Assembly (NCBI RefSeq): GCF_009762325.1
Contig: NZ_CP034348.1
Coordinates: forward strand, 874,501 to 938,500
Reading direction: 5' to 3'
Length of the DNA: 64,000 nucleotides
Origin: Roseovarius faecimaris
GTDB lineage: Bacteria > Pseudomonadota > Alphaproteobacteria > Rhodobacterales > Rhodobacteraceae
The notes under the pieces are model-generated. The model saw nothing but the letters and a program-made list of their open reading frames with translations. It had not been told where the DNA came from and did no database searches. How positions within the stretch are numbered: position 1 is the first letter of the stretch; every line of letters starts with the position of its first letter. The translations under genes were made by a program, and so were the position numbers. Positions 26,834 to 36,127 of the stretch are shown piece by piece.

Positions 26834-28204
26834 ATGCTCACACGCCGCCAGCTTCTGACCCGGGCCGCAGCCCTGCCGCTTGTCGCCGGGGCAGGGGGCG
26901 CTCTGGCTTCGGCGCAAGCGCGCAGTCTGACGGCCGCCGCGACGGCGTTGCAGATCGCCCCGCCCGACTATCCGCGCACGCCGGTCTGGGCCTATAACGG
27001 TCAGGTTCCGGGCGAGCAGCTGCGCTATCGGCAGGGCGAGGTTCTGGATGTCCGTTTTGTCAACGGCCTGGACGAAGGCTCCACGATCCACTGGCACGGG
27101 CTGCGCCTGCCCAATGCGATGGATGGTGTTCCCTACATGACCCAGGCGCCGGTGATGCCGGGCGAAAGCTTCGACTACCGCTTCGCGCTCCGGGATGCGG
27201 GCACGTTCTGGTACCACCCGCATGCCAACTCGGTCGAGCAGATCTCGCGCGGGCTCGCCGGTGTGCTGGTGGTGGATGAGGCCACGCCGCCCGATGTAGA
27301 CCGCGACGAGGTGCTGGTGCTGGATGACTGGCGGATGACCGAGACGGCCGAGATCCACCCGTCCTTCGGGCACCGGCACGATATGTCCCATGCCGGGCGG
27401 CTGGGCAATTACGTGACGGTGAACGCGCGCGACGATCTGAGCTATCAGGTCCGCACCGGAGAGCGCTTGCGCCTGCGATTGGTGAATACCGCGACGGCCC
27501 GGATATTCCGGCTTGCCCTGCAGGGGATGCAGGGTTGGGTCGTGGCGCTGGATGGCATGCCCCTGCCTGCGCCTCAGCCAGCCAGTGAACTGGTCATCGC
27601 CCCCGCGCAGCGCGCCGATCTGATCGTGGACATCACCGCCGCCGACGAGGCGCTGATTGCTTCGGTGGAACGTCAGGGCACCTTTGCGCTGGTCAGCTTC
27701 GCCGTGTCCGGGGCCCCGCTCGCCCCCCGGCCCACGCCCGGGCCGCTGCCCCCTAATGATCTGCCATCGCTCGATCTGTCGGCGGCGCGCTCCTACCCTC
27801 TGGTGATGGAGGGCGGCGCGATGCGTGGCCTGCCGGAAGGCGCCATCTGGGACGGCAGGAAACTGGGCTTTCGCGAGCTCGCCGAGCAAGGTCAGTTCTG
27901 GGCCTTCAACGGCATTGCCGGGTCAACCGAAACACCCTTTCTCAGCGCCGCCCTGGGCGAGACGGTGCGCATACCCATCACCAACCGCACCGCCTGGTTT
28001 CACGCCATGCATCTGCATGGCATGCATTTCCGCGAGGTCCTGGCGGATGGCAGCTTCGGTCCCTGGCGCGACACGCTTCTCATTGCCCCTGACGAGAGCC
28101 GCGAGATCGCCTTTGTCGCCGACAACCCCGGCGACTGGATGTTTCACTGTCACATGCCGTCGCACCAGATGTCAGGCATGATGAACTGGGTGCAGGTCAC
28201 CTGA
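26834..28204 (+). CDS. Multicopper oxidase, Tat-exported
   Basis: 456 aa. The N-terminus MLTRRQLLTRAAALPLVAGA has a twin-arginine signal. Copper ligands are all in place: IHWHG, FWYHPHAN, HAMHLHGMHF and HCHMPSHQMSGM (type 1 Cys with a Met axial ligand). The three-cupredoxin layout and length match CueO/laccase-type enzymes. It may oxidise cuprous ions, metals or phenols in the periplasm. No copper-resistance genes adjoin it. Confidence 0.93.
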   Translation: MLTRRQLLTRAAALPLVAGAGGALASAQARSLTAAATALQIAPPDYPRTPVWAYNGQVPGEQLRYRQGEVLDVRFVNGLDEGSTIHWHGLRLPNAMDGVPYMTQAPVMPGESFDYRFALRDAGTFWYHPHANSVEQISRGLAGVLVVDEATPPDVDRDEVLVLDDWRMTETAEIHPSFGHRHDMSHAGRLGNYVTVNARDDLSYQVRTGERLRLRLVNTATARIFRLALQGMQGWVVALDGMPLPAPQPASELVIAPAQRADLIVDITAADEALIASVERQGTFALVSFAVSGAPLAPRPTPGPLPPNDLPSLDLSAARSYPLVMEGGAMRGLPEGAIWDGRKLGFRELAEQGQFWAFNGIAGSTETPFLSAALGETVRIPITNRTAWFHAMHLHGMHFREVLADGSFGPWRDTLLIAPDESREIAFVADNPGDWMFHCHMPSHQMSGMMNWVQVT

Positions 28205-28258
28205 TCGCCCGCCACTTGTGTTTGGCGAAACTACTCCCGCGTGGCGCGCAAGACACTC

Positions 28259-28867
28259 TTACCCGATCAGCCGTTTGATCGCCTCGGCATGTTCCCGCGT
28301 CGCACCCAGCGTGTCGGCTGCCAGCGCGCGGGCCTCGTCCAGCAGGGCGTCGGGCGCGACATGCCGCTCCACCAGCCCCCAGGCCAGCGCCTCTTCCGGG
28401 CTGACCTTGTGACCGCCCATCAGGATCATCTTGGCGCGAGACGCCCCGACAAGGGCGGCGAGCCGGCCCGGATCGGAGGGTTGCGGCAGAAACCCGAGCT
28501 TCATCACCGGATAGAACGCCTTGGCGGTGGGCACCGAAATCCGCAGATCACAGGCCAGCACCATGCCCATCGCCCCGCCCGCCACCGTGCCGTTCAGGGC
28601 TGCAATGCTGAGGCCGGGCAGCGCGGCAATAGCACCTGATAGTCGTTCCCAGACCGGGTTGGTCGGCAGGTCGGTTTTGGCGGCCTCCAGGTCCATGCCC
28701 GCGGAAAACACCTTGCCCGCGCCGGTCAGGATCAGCGCCCGCGCCGCCTGTGCGGCCTCGGCGATATCGGCCAGTTCCGACAACATCTCATAGGTCAGAG
28801 AATTGGCCTTGTCGGGGCGGTCGATCGTGGCGATCCAGAGCCCGTCATTCTTGTCCAGCGTAATCAT
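28259..28867 (-). CDS. Enoyl-CoA hydratase/isomerase-fold protein, short and lacking usual catalytic Glu
   Basis: 202 aa, shorter than the usual 255-265. The oxyanion-hole motifs FSAGMDL and NGTVAGGAMGMVLACDLRIS are present. The region that normally holds PExxxGxxP reads YPVMKLGFLPQPSD, so the expected Glu residues are missing; the chemistry may differ from hydration. The stop side overlaps nothing; the start overlaps the upstream SDR gene by 4 bp (ATGA), so the two form an operon, possibly for fatty-acid or aromatic acyl-CoA handling. Confidence 0.85.
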   Translation of the reverse strand: MITLDKNDGLWIATIDRPDKANSLTYEMLSELADIAEAAQAARALILTGAGKVFSAGMDLEAAKTDLPTNPVWERLSGAIAALPGLSIAALNGTVAGGAMGMVLACDLRISVPTAKAFYPVMKLGFLPQPSDPGRLAALVGASRAKMILMGGHKVSPEEALAWGLVERHVAPDALLDEARALAADTLGATREHAEAIKRLIG

Positions 28868-29613
28868 GTCAGCCCCACCTTTGTCCGAATCTCCGGGTCG
28901 CGCAGCGAAATTTCCTGGCCGAGATAGTCATCGGCCCCCGCCCCGCACATCCATAGGAGTGCCTGCGCGGGCCAGTCCGCCGGGATATGATCGGACCAGT
29001 CAAGCTGGGCGACCGGGTTCACGCCCGAGGCCTTGATCTGGTGCTGCATCTCCGTGGCCACCGTGCCGGGCGACAGCCCCATGGCGCGGATGCCGTGCGC
29101 GGCCCCTTCCTTGTGGGCGCACATGGTCAGCATCGCCGCCCCGGCCTTGGAGGTGCAGTAATGGCTCCAGCCCTCCAGCGCATTATGCGCGGCCCCCGAG
29201 GACACGGTCAGGATCGTCCCGCCGCCAGCCGCCTGCATCACCGGCATCGCCGCGCGCATCCCGTAATAGACACCCTTGAGATTGATATCGATGACCTTGC
29301 CCCAATCCTCCGGGTCCGACGCGGCAAGGTGGCTGATCGGCTCGATCACACCGGCATTGTTGATCAGGATATCCAGCCCCCCGAAGGTGCTCCGGCAGGC
29401 CTCGACCGCGCCCGCCACTTCCCAGTAGCGGCTCACATCGCAGGGAATGGCAATGGCCTGCGCCCCGATTTCGCCCGCCAGTTCGGCAATCTCCGCCTCC
29501 GAGCGCGCGACCAGCGCCACGCTGGCCCCCGCATTTGCAAAGACCCGTGCCGCGGCGGCTCCGATTCCCCGGCTCGCCCCGGTGATCAATGCGCATTTTC
29601 CGTGCAAATCCAT
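28864..29613 (-). CDS. Short-chain dehydrogenase/reductase
   Basis: 249 aa from ATG 29613 with CAGGAG upstream. NAD(P)-binding TGASRGIG (about 11-18), NNAG in ILINNAGVI, catalytic Ser in TVSSGAAH and Tyr/Lys in HYCTSKAG. It probably reduces a keto group or oxidises an alcohol; cofactor and substrate are not evident. Co-transcribed with the crotonase-like gene through a 4-bp overlap. Confidence 0.92.
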   Translation of the reverse strand: MDLHGKCALITGASRGIGAAAARVFANAGASVALVARSEAEIAELAGEIGAQAIAIPCDVSRYWEVAGAVEACRSTFGGLDILINNAGVIEPISHLAASDPEDWGKVIDINLKGVYYGMRAAMPVMQAAGGGTILTVSSGAAHNALEGWSHYCTSKAGAAMLTMCAHKEGAAHGIRAMGLSPGTVATEMQHQIKASGVNPVAQLDWSDHIPADWPAQALLWMCGAGADDYLGQEISLRDPEIRTKVGLT

Positions 29614-29744
29614 TGCCCACTCCTGTAATTTTCTTCTGTCGTACATAGGTAGATAGCCGTGGTCCAGCAACAACAGCCCTTGACCCTCAGGGCGCTAAGT
29701 CGGAAGCTGCGTGCCAGTGATTTGTTAGATAGAAAGGCTTGATA

Positions 29745-31268
29745 ATGCCCTTGATGCATAAAACGGCCGCCAGCGTGGCGGCGCTCAGTATTTTCATGAG
29801 TGGAACGGCCGCATTCGCCGAGGTTTCCGCGCAGGCGGTCTGGGACGACTGGAAAGGCTACATGACCGGCTTCGGCTACACGATCGACGGAAGCGAGGCG
29901 GCCTCCGGCGGCACGCTGACGGTCTCGGATGTGACCATGTCGATGCAGATCCCCGAAGAGGATGCGTCGGTTTCGATGACCCTGCCACAGCTCAGCTTTG
30001 TCGAAAACGGCGACGGCACCGTGTCGATTGAGCTGCCGCCGGTGATGCCGATGAATATCAGGGTCGACACGCCCGGCGACGACGATGCCGATATTGCCCT
30101 CGAATATGTCACCGACGCGTTCTCGATGGTTGTGTCCGGAGAGACGAATGATCTGCTCTATACCTATTCGGCCAATGCGGTCAGCCTGGCGCTGAAAACG
30201 CTGGTCGTGGAAGGTCAGACGATTGATGTCGGGGCCGCCGAGATGAGCGTGGCAAATCTGGCCGGCACCACGTCGATGAAGGTCGGCAACCTGCGCGTGA
30301 GCGAGCAGAGCATGACCACCGGCCCGGTAAGCCTCGTGGTGGATTTCAAGGATCCGTCGGGCAGCGGCTACCTGAAAATGAACAGCAAATACGACACGAT
30401 GAGTTTCGACGGCGGCGGCAGCTTCCCGATGAACATGAACCCCGATGACATGGCCGCGATGCTCAAGGCGGGCTTTGGTTTCAACGGCGGCTTCAGCTAC
30501 ACCGGCGGCGCCACCGATTTCGAATTCGAAGACCGTGGCGAGAGGGTGGAGGCGACCACAAGCTCTGACAGCGGCGCCTTGCAGATGGCGATGGACGAAA
30601 GTCAGCTTGCCTATGCCGGTACGGCCAGCAACATGAAAATGATGATGGCGGGGGGCGAGATTCCCTTCCCCGTGGAACTGGCCATGCAGGACACGGCCTT
30701 CAGCATGAAAATGCCGCTCTCCAAGAGTGACAGCGCGCAGGAATTCGCCCTTGGCCTCACCCTGGGCGATTTCACCATGTCGGACATGATCTGGGGCATC
30801 TTCGATCCCGCAGGGCAGCTTCCGCGCGATCCGGCGACCGTGGCGCTTGATCTGACGGGCATGGGCAAGCTCAATTTCGACGTGATGGACCCGGCCCAGA
30901 TGGAAGCGGTCGAGCGTGGCCAGATGATGCCCGGCGAGCTGAACGCGCTGACCCTTAAGGGCCTGACCGTGCGCCTTGTCGGTGCAGAGCTGACCGGCAA
31001 TGGCGATTTCACCTTCGACAACTCGAATCTTGAGACATTCGACGGCATGCCCGCGCCGGATGGGGCGGTGAACCTCAAGCTGACGGGCGGCAATGCCCTG
31101 ATCGACAAGCTTGTGGCCATGGGGCTGCTGCCGGAAGAGCAGGCGATGGGCGCGCGCATGATGATGGGCCTCTTTGCGGTGCCGGGTGAGGGCGAAGACA
31201 GCCTGACCTCCAAGATCGAGGTGAAGCCGGACGGGAAGATCCTGGCCAACGGGCAGCGCATTCAGTAG
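29745..31268 (+). CDS. DUF2125 exported protein, first tandem copy
   Basis: 507 aa from ATG 29745, with AGAAAGG upstream (TTG at 29739 is in frame but less likely). A Sec signal ends at AAFA near residue 25. The rest is Met/Asp-rich and beta-strand-rich, with a C-terminal block (FTFDNSNLETFDGMPAPDG, LIDKLVAMGLLPEEQAMGA, IEVKPDGKILANGQRI) that is repeated in the next gene. DUF2125 proteins are envelope proteins of unknown function confined mostly to alphaproteobacteria. Confidence 0.88.
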   Translation: MPLMHKTAASVAALSIFMSGTAAFAEVSAQAVWDDWKGYMTGFGYTIDGSEAASGGTLTVSDVTMSMQIPEEDASVSMTLPQLSFVENGDGTVSIELPPVMPMNIRVDTPGDDDADIALEYVTDAFSMVVSGETNDLLYTYSANAVSLALKTLVVEGQTIDVGAAEMSVANLAGTTSMKVGNLRVSEQSMTTGPVSLVVDFKDPSGSGYLKMNSKYDTMSFDGGGSFPMNMNPDDMAAMLKAGFGFNGGFSYTGGATDFEFEDRGERVEATTSSDSGALQMAMDESQLAYAGTASNMKMMMAGGEIPFPVELAMQDTAFSMKMPLSKSDSAQEFALGLTLGDFTMSDMIWGIFDPAGQLPRDPATVALDLTGMGKLNFDVMDPAQMEAVERGQMMPGELNALTLKGLTVRLVGAELTGNGDFTFDNSNLETFDGMPAPDGAVNLKLTGGNALIDKLVAMGLLPEEQAMGARMMMGLFAVPGEGEDSLTSKIEVKPDGKILANGQRIQ

Positions 31269-31289
31269 CGCCTCCCGCCCCGTATGACA

Positions 31290-31327
31290 TGAAGGCCCGC
31301 CGCATCGTCCGACTGGCGGGCCTTTCC
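31290..31327 (+). terminator. Intrinsic terminator between the two DUF2125 genes
   Basis: AAGGCCCGCC and GGCGGGCCTT form a 10-bp GC-rich stem with a 13-base loop, followed by TCCCTTTTCC. It implies that the second DUF2125 gene has its own promoter. Confidence 0.8.
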
Positions 31328-31377
31328 CTTTTCCCCGGGCCCTACGCCTTCGATACATTTCCATAAGGATTACTGAT

Positions 31378-32901
31378 TTGCGTTCCCTTTTGCCTTTTAC
31401 CGCCGCTTCCTCCCTTGCCCTCTTCGCCGCCGCGCCGACGCTGGCCGATGTCACCGCCGAGCAGGTCTGGACCAATATGCGCGCCCCAATCCTGGCCATG
31501 GGCGGTCAGATGGAGGCAAGCGCCACGCGCAAGGACAACCGGCTTGAGATCGGCGAGACGGTGATCCGCTTGGCCCTGCCGATGGGCGCGGGCGACGTGA
31601 GCATCACGACCTCTGGCATGAGCCTTGCCGAGAATGGCGATGGCACGGTTGCCTTGCTCCATCCCGCGCAGATGTACGCGCGTTTCCGGGTGGACGGGCC
31701 CCAAGGGCTGCTGGCTGCGGCGGCGATGACGATGGACGGGGCCAGCTACAGCGCCACCGCCTCGGGGGAGGCGGGCGATGTGACCTATGCCTATTCCCTT
31801 GGGAATGGCTCGTTCCGGCTGGGTGAGGTGAATGTGCCCGAGGCCCCGGATATGCAGATCGACATGAGCGGTAGCATGAGCGGAATGCAAGGCACCTATC
31901 GCATCCAGGAGGGCGAGTTGCTGACCGTCACCGGCGAGGGTGGCATGGGCGAGATGTCGTTTGACGTGGAGATGGTCGATGACCTTGGTATCTCCAGCAC
32001 CGGCAGGCAAGTCCTGTCAGGCGGGCAGTCCGGTTTCGCCATGACGATCCCGGCAGGCAAGATTGACCTCATGAACCTTGCGCAAGGGTTGCGCGACGGG
32101 CTTGCGGTAAAAGTTACCACAGAAGGCGCTCGGCTGGACAGCACCACGACGAGCACGCTTGATGGTGAGTTGCTGGCAGTCCAGAATTACGGCTACCTGA
32201 CCGACAGCATCAGCTATGTCCTCGACGCCTCGGGCCTGAACGCCACGGGGCGCAATTCCGATATCTGGATGGAATTCCAGGTCGCAGAGGCGCTGCCGAT
32301 CCCGATCAAGGCCACAGCCGGGGCGATGGAAGGCGCGCTGGTGATGCCGCTCAATGCAACTGAAGGCACGGGACCGTTCACACTGAACACCATGATCGAG
32401 AACCTGGCCATTGACGAGGCGCTCTGGGCCATGATCGACCCCGGCGCACAATTGCCGCGCGATCCGGCGAGCCTCACGCTGAACCTTTCAGGGCAGATCG
32501 AGCTTCTGATGGACCTGCTGGATCTCAACCGCTGGATGCAGATGGGCCCCGATGCGCAAAGCCCGGTGCTGCTGCACGGTCTGACACTCGATGCGCTCAG
32601 GCTTGATCTGGCCGGGCTCGCGGTGGATGGCGAGGGGTCGTTTACCTTCGACAATTCCGACTATGACACCTTTGACGGGATCCCCGCCCCGGAGGGCACG
32701 CTTTCACTGAACGCCTCCGGGGTGAACGGGTTGATTGACAACCTGATCGCGATGGGGCTGATAAGCGCCGGAGAGGCCTCGGGTTATCGGCTGATGATCG
32801 GCAGTGTCGCCGTGGCAGGCGACGGCGAGGATACGCTGCGCTCGGTCATCGAAGTGAAGCCCAACGGTCAGATCTCGGCCAACGGGCAGCGGCTGCGGTA
32901 A
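31378..32901 (+). CDS. DUF2125 exported protein, second tandem copy
   Basis: 507 aa, exactly the same length as the first copy. TTG start at 31378 with AAGGA 10-14 bases upstream; it opens MRSLLPFTAASSLALFAAAP, a signal peptide. It shares QLPRDPASLTLNLSG, FTFDNSDYDTFDGIPAPEG and IEVKPNGQISANGQRL with the first copy, but the middle has diverged and it has fewer Met. The tandem pair is an old duplication. Function unknown. Confidence 0.88.
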   Translation: MRSLLPFTAASSLALFAAAPTLADVTAEQVWTNMRAPILAMGGQMEASATRKDNRLEIGETVIRLALPMGAGDVSITTSGMSLAENGDGTVALLHPAQMYARFRVDGPQGLLAAAAMTMDGASYSATASGEAGDVTYAYSLGNGSFRLGEVNVPEAPDMQIDMSGSMSGMQGTYRIQEGELLTVTGEGGMGEMSFDVEMVDDLGISSTGRQVLSGGQSGFAMTIPAGKIDLMNLAQGLRDGLAVKVTTEGARLDSTTTSTLDGELLAVQNYGYLTDSISYVLDASGLNATGRNSDIWMEFQVAEALPIPIKATAGAMEGALVMPLNATEGTGPFTLNTMIENLAIDEALWAMIDPGAQLPRDPASLTLNLSGQIELLMDLLDLNRWMQMGPDAQSPVLLHGLTLDALRLDLAGLAVDGEGSFTFDNSDYDTFDGIPAPEGTLSLNASGVNGLIDNLIAMGLISAGEASGYRLMIGSVAVAGDGEDTLRSVIEVKPNGQISANGQRLR

Positions 32902-32979
32902 GTGCCGGTCCCGGGCTGAAACCCATTGTATCCCGGCGCGCGCCGCTCTACCTCTTTGCGCGGTAAAGGAGGCTGACCC

Positions 32980-34326
32980 ATGAGCGCATCGCTGGAGACC
33001 GTGACCCACGCATTGATCGACCGTGCGCTCAAGGCGGGGGCCGAGGCGGCGGATGTGCTGGCGGTGCAGGGCCATGCCATGACCATCGACATGCGCGGCG
33101 GGACGCTGGAACAGGCAGAGCGGGCCGAGGGCGTGGATATCGGCCTGCGCGTGCTTATCGGGCAGAAACAAGCCATCGTGTCGGCGGCCGATCTGCGCGA
33201 GGCAACGCTGGATCAGCTCTCCGAACGCGCGGTGGCCATGGCGCGCGAAGCGCCGGATGATCCCTATGTGGGCCTCGCCCGGCCGGACGAGTTGGCGCAA
33301 GGCTGGGACATGGCCGCGCTGGAGCTGTCCGACCCGGCCCCCGAACCCAGCCCGCAGGAGTTACAGGACGAGGCGGCGCGCGCCGAGGCGGCAGCGCTTG
33401 CGGTCAAGGGGATCACGCAGGTTCAATCCGCAAGTGCCGCCTATCACTGGCGCGAGATTTACCAGGCCGCAAGCAATGGCTTTTCCGCCGGGTTCACCCG
33501 CACCGACAGGGGGATCTCATGTGTGGCCATCGCGGGCACAGGGACCGGCATGGAGCGCGACTATGACAGCGACAGCCGGATTTTTCAGTCCGATCTGCGC
33601 AGCGCCGAGGAGATCGGGATCCGCGCCGGGGAGCGCACGGTCGCCCAGCTGGGCGCGCGCAAGCCCCCGACGGGGGCCTTTCCGGTGCTCTTTGACGAGC
33701 GCGTGGCGGGGACGCTGATCGGGCATCTTCTGGTGGCGGCCAATGGCGCTTCGGTTGCGCGCGGGGCCTCCTGGCTGCGCGACAGTCTGGGTGAGGCGGT
33801 GCTGCCCGCAGGGTTGAGCCTGCACGAAGACCCGTTGCGCCCGCGCGTTTCGGCGTCACGCCCCTTCGATGCGGAAGGCTTGCCGACAAAGCCGCGCGAT
33901 ATCGTCAAGGACGGTGTGCTGACCGGCTGGACGCTGGACCTGGCCTCGGCCCGGAAGCTGGGCATGACCTCGACGGCCAACGCCAAGCGCGGCCCCGGCA
34001 GCCCGCCAAGCCCGAGTTCGTGGAGCGTGGCTCTGACCCAGGGTGATCAAAGCCGGGACGACCTGCTGAAGGAAATGGGCACGGGCCTTCTGGTCACCGG
34101 CATGATCGGCTCGACGATCAATCCCAATACAGGCGATTATTCACGCGGGGCAAGCGGCTTCTGGGTGGAAAACGGCGAGGTGCAATACCCGGTCAACGAA
34201 TGCACCATCGCCGGCAGCCTGCCGAATATGCTGCGCCACATCACGCCTGCCAATGATGCGCGCGCCTGGGTCAGTCGCGTCGTGCCCTCGCTTCTGGTCG
34301 AAGGTCTGACCCTTGCCGGCGCGTGA
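32980..34326 (+). CDS. pmbA: TldE/PmbA-family metalloprotease subunit
   Basis: 448 aa. The N-terminal part has RALKAGAEAADVLAVQG and the RGGTLEQAERAEGVDIGLRV segment; the C-terminal part has DERVAGTLIGHLLVAANGAS, STANAKRGPGSPPSPSSW, GLLVTGMIGSTINPNTGDYS and ASGFWVENGEVQYPVNECTI, all diagnostic of the TldD/TldE superfamily. TldE lacks the zinc site and partners with TldD to trim peptides. TldD is not in the window. The gene overlaps cysQ by 14 bp. Confidence 0.93.
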   Translation: MSASLETVTHALIDRALKAGAEAADVLAVQGHAMTIDMRGGTLEQAERAEGVDIGLRVLIGQKQAIVSAADLREATLDQLSERAVAMAREAPDDPYVGLARPDELAQGWDMAALELSDPAPEPSPQELQDEAARAEAAALAVKGITQVQSASAAYHWREIYQAASNGFSAGFTRTDRGISCVAIAGTGTGMERDYDSDSRIFQSDLRSAEEIGIRAGERTVAQLGARKPPTGAFPVLFDERVAGTLIGHLLVAANGASVARGASWLRDSLGEAVLPAGLSLHEDPLRPRVSASRPFDAEGLPTKPRDIVKDGVLTGWTLDLASARKLGMTSTANAKRGPGSPPSPSSWSVALTQGDQSRDDLLKEMGTGLLVTGMIGSTINPNTGDYSRGASGFWVENGEVQYPVNECTIAGSLPNMLRHITPANDARAWVSRVVPSLLVEGLTLAGA

Positions 34327-35089
34327 TCTGCCGCTTCTGATCGAGGCGGCGCGGGCGGCGGGAGAGGTAGCGATGCGCTATGCCGGTGAAAGTGCCGTGC
34401 GCTGGGACAAACCGGAAGGTGCCGGGCCGGTCACCGAGGCCGATATCGCCGTGAACGATCTGCTGGAGCAGGAGCTGCGCGGAGCTCGGGGCGATTATGG
34501 CTGGCTTTCGGAGGAAAGTGCGGACGATGGTGCGCGGCTCAGCCGTGAGCGTGTCTTTATCATCGACCCGATCGACGGCACCCGCAGTTTCATCGAAGGC
34601 TCGAACACCTGGGCGCATTCCATCGCAGTGGCCGAGAAGGGCAAGGTGACAGCCGCCGTGATCTACATGCCGAAACGCGGCAAGCTCTATGCGGCGGCGG
34701 CGGGCGAGGGGGCCACGCTGAACAATGCGCCGATCCGGGTGGGCGTGGAGACGCGCCTCGCGCGGGCCACCGTTCTCGCGGCACGACCGGCGACCGAGCA
34801 AAAGCACTGGAAAGGCGGGCATGTGCCCGCGTTTCAGCGTGCCTACCGGCCCTCTCTTGCCTACCGGCTGGGGCTTGTCGCCGAAGGCCGGTTCGATGCG
34901 ATGATGACGCTCAGACGCAGCTGGGAGTGGGACATCGCCGCCGGTGATCTGATCCTGCGCGAAGCGGGTGCGGTGACGTCGGACCAGGCGGGGCAGGGGC
35001 TGATCTTCAACAACCCCGATCCGCGGCTCAATGGCGTGCTGGCCGCCAACCCCGCGCTGCACCGTCAGATCGCGCATGCCCTGAGTTGA
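34313..35089 (+). CDS. cysQ: 3'(2'),5'-bisphosphate nucleotidase CysQ (inositol-monophosphatase fold)
   Basis: 258 aa from TTG 34313 inside the end of pmbA; GAAGG is 8-12 bases upstream. Metal-binding motifs: WLSEESADD, then DPIDGTRSFIEG, and the C-terminal WEWDIAAGDLILREAGA. CysQ degrades the 3'-phosphoadenosine 5'-phosphate made during sulfate assimilation. The wider family includes inositol monophosphatases, but DPIDGTRSF with EESADD is more like CysQ. Two perfect hairpins follow the gene. Confidence 0.88.
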   Translation: MPARDLPLLIEAARAAGEVAMRYAGESAVRWDKPEGAGPVTEADIAVNDLLEQELRGARGDYGWLSEESADDGARLSRERVFIIDPIDGTRSFIEGSNTWAHSIAVAEKGKVTAAVIYMPKRGKLYAAAAGEGATLNNAPIRVGVETRLARATVLAARPATEQKHWKGGHVPAFQRAYRPSLAYRLGLVAEGRFDAMMTLRRSWEWDIAAGDLILREAGAVTSDQAGQGLIFNNPDPRLNGVLAANPALHRQIAHALS

Positions 35090-35097
35090 GCGCCAAT

Positions 35098-35142
35098 CGA
35101 AAATGACACATTTTCGAGACTGTTTTCTGTGCCAGAAAACAG
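35098..35142 (+). terminator. Two adjacent perfect hairpins after cysQ
   Basis: CGAAAATG-ACA-CATTTTCG (35098-35116) and CTGTTTTCTG-TGC-CAGAAAACAG (35120-35142), both with 3-base loops and no mismatches. Neither ends in a long T-run, so termination may depend on the T-rich 3' arms or the pair may protect the mRNA end. Confidence 0.55.
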
Positions 35143-35224
35143 GGGGTGGCAGATGATGCGCTCAATTCGCTTGCCGTACCGGGGGAACCGGGTCTAATGC
35201 GCCGGAACACTGGGGCAGGGCCAC

Positions 35225-36127
35225 ATGGTACGATCCGACAACTTGACTGGCGCGCTGCTGATGATGGCGTCGATGGCGTGTTTCGTGCTCAACGACACGT
35301 TCATGAAGCTCATGGCCGGGCAGATCCCGCTCAACCAGCTGCTGTTTCTGCGGGGGCTGCTGACCTCGCTGGCGGTGGCGGTGATGGCATGGCGGATGCG
35401 CGGCCTGATCGTGCGCCCGCCGCGCAGGGACCGGCGGCTCATCGTCTGGCGCACGCTGTCGGAAGTGGGGGCTGCGTATTTCTTTCTTACCGCGCTGTTC
35501 AACATGCCGCTGGCCAATATCACCGCGATCCTTGCGGCCTTGCCGCTGACCGTCACCCTGGGGGCGGCGATCGCCTATCGCGAGCCGATCGGCTGGCGGC
35601 GGATGCTGGCCATCATTGTTGGGTTCGGCGGGGTAATGCTGATCGTGCGGCCGGGCACCGATGGCTTCACTTTCTACTCGCTCTATGGTCTGGCCGCAGT
35701 CGCCTGCGTGACGATGCGCGACCTCACCACGCGGGGGCTGTCGAAAGAGACGCCGTCGATTTTCGTGACACTCATCAATTCGGTGGCGGTCATGGTGGTG
35801 TTCGGCCTGGCCAGCCTGCTGGAACCGTGGGCCGAGATGGACCTGCGCGCCGCCGCCCTGACCACGGGGGCCGCCGTGCTGATCATCGGCGGCTATCTCT
35901 TTTCGATCATGGTGATGCGCGTGGGCGAGATCAGCTTTGTCGCCCCGTTCCGCTATTCCGGCCTGATCTTCGCGCTGGGCCTTGGCTGGCTGGCGTTTGG
36001 CGACTGGCCCGATCCGCTGACGCTTCTGGGGGCGGGGATCGTCATGGGCAGCGGTCTGTTCACGCTGTATCGCGAGGCAAAGCTGGGTCGGAAAACACGC
36101 GCTTCACGTGCGCTTCGTCGACATTGA
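35225..36127 (+). CDS. EamA/DMT-family transporter
   Basis: 300 aa with about 10 membrane helices in two EamA repeats (first repeat starts ALLMMASMACFVLNDTFMKL; second ends LTLLGAGIVMGSGLFTLYRE). The family exports amino acids, nucleosides or metabolites; substrate not known here. The last 68 bp overlap the convergent rhamnosyltransferase-like gene, which is a long overlap for convergent genes and codes for the Arg-rich tail KLGRKTRASRALRRH. Confidence 0.87.
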   Translation: MVRSDNLTGALLMMASMACFVLNDTFMKLMAGQIPLNQLLFLRGLLTSLAVAVMAWRMRGLIVRPPRRDRRLIVWRTLSEVGAAYFFLTALFNMPLANITAILAALPLTVTLGAAIAYREPIGWRRMLAIIVGFGGVMLIVRPGTDGFTFYSLYGLAAVACVTMRDLTTRGLSKETPSIFVTLINSVAVMVVFGLASLLEPWAEMDLRAAALTTGAAVLIIGGYLFSIMVMRVGEISFVAPFRYSGLIFALGLGWLAFGDWPDPLTLLGAGIVMGSGLFTLYREAKLGRKTRASRALRRH

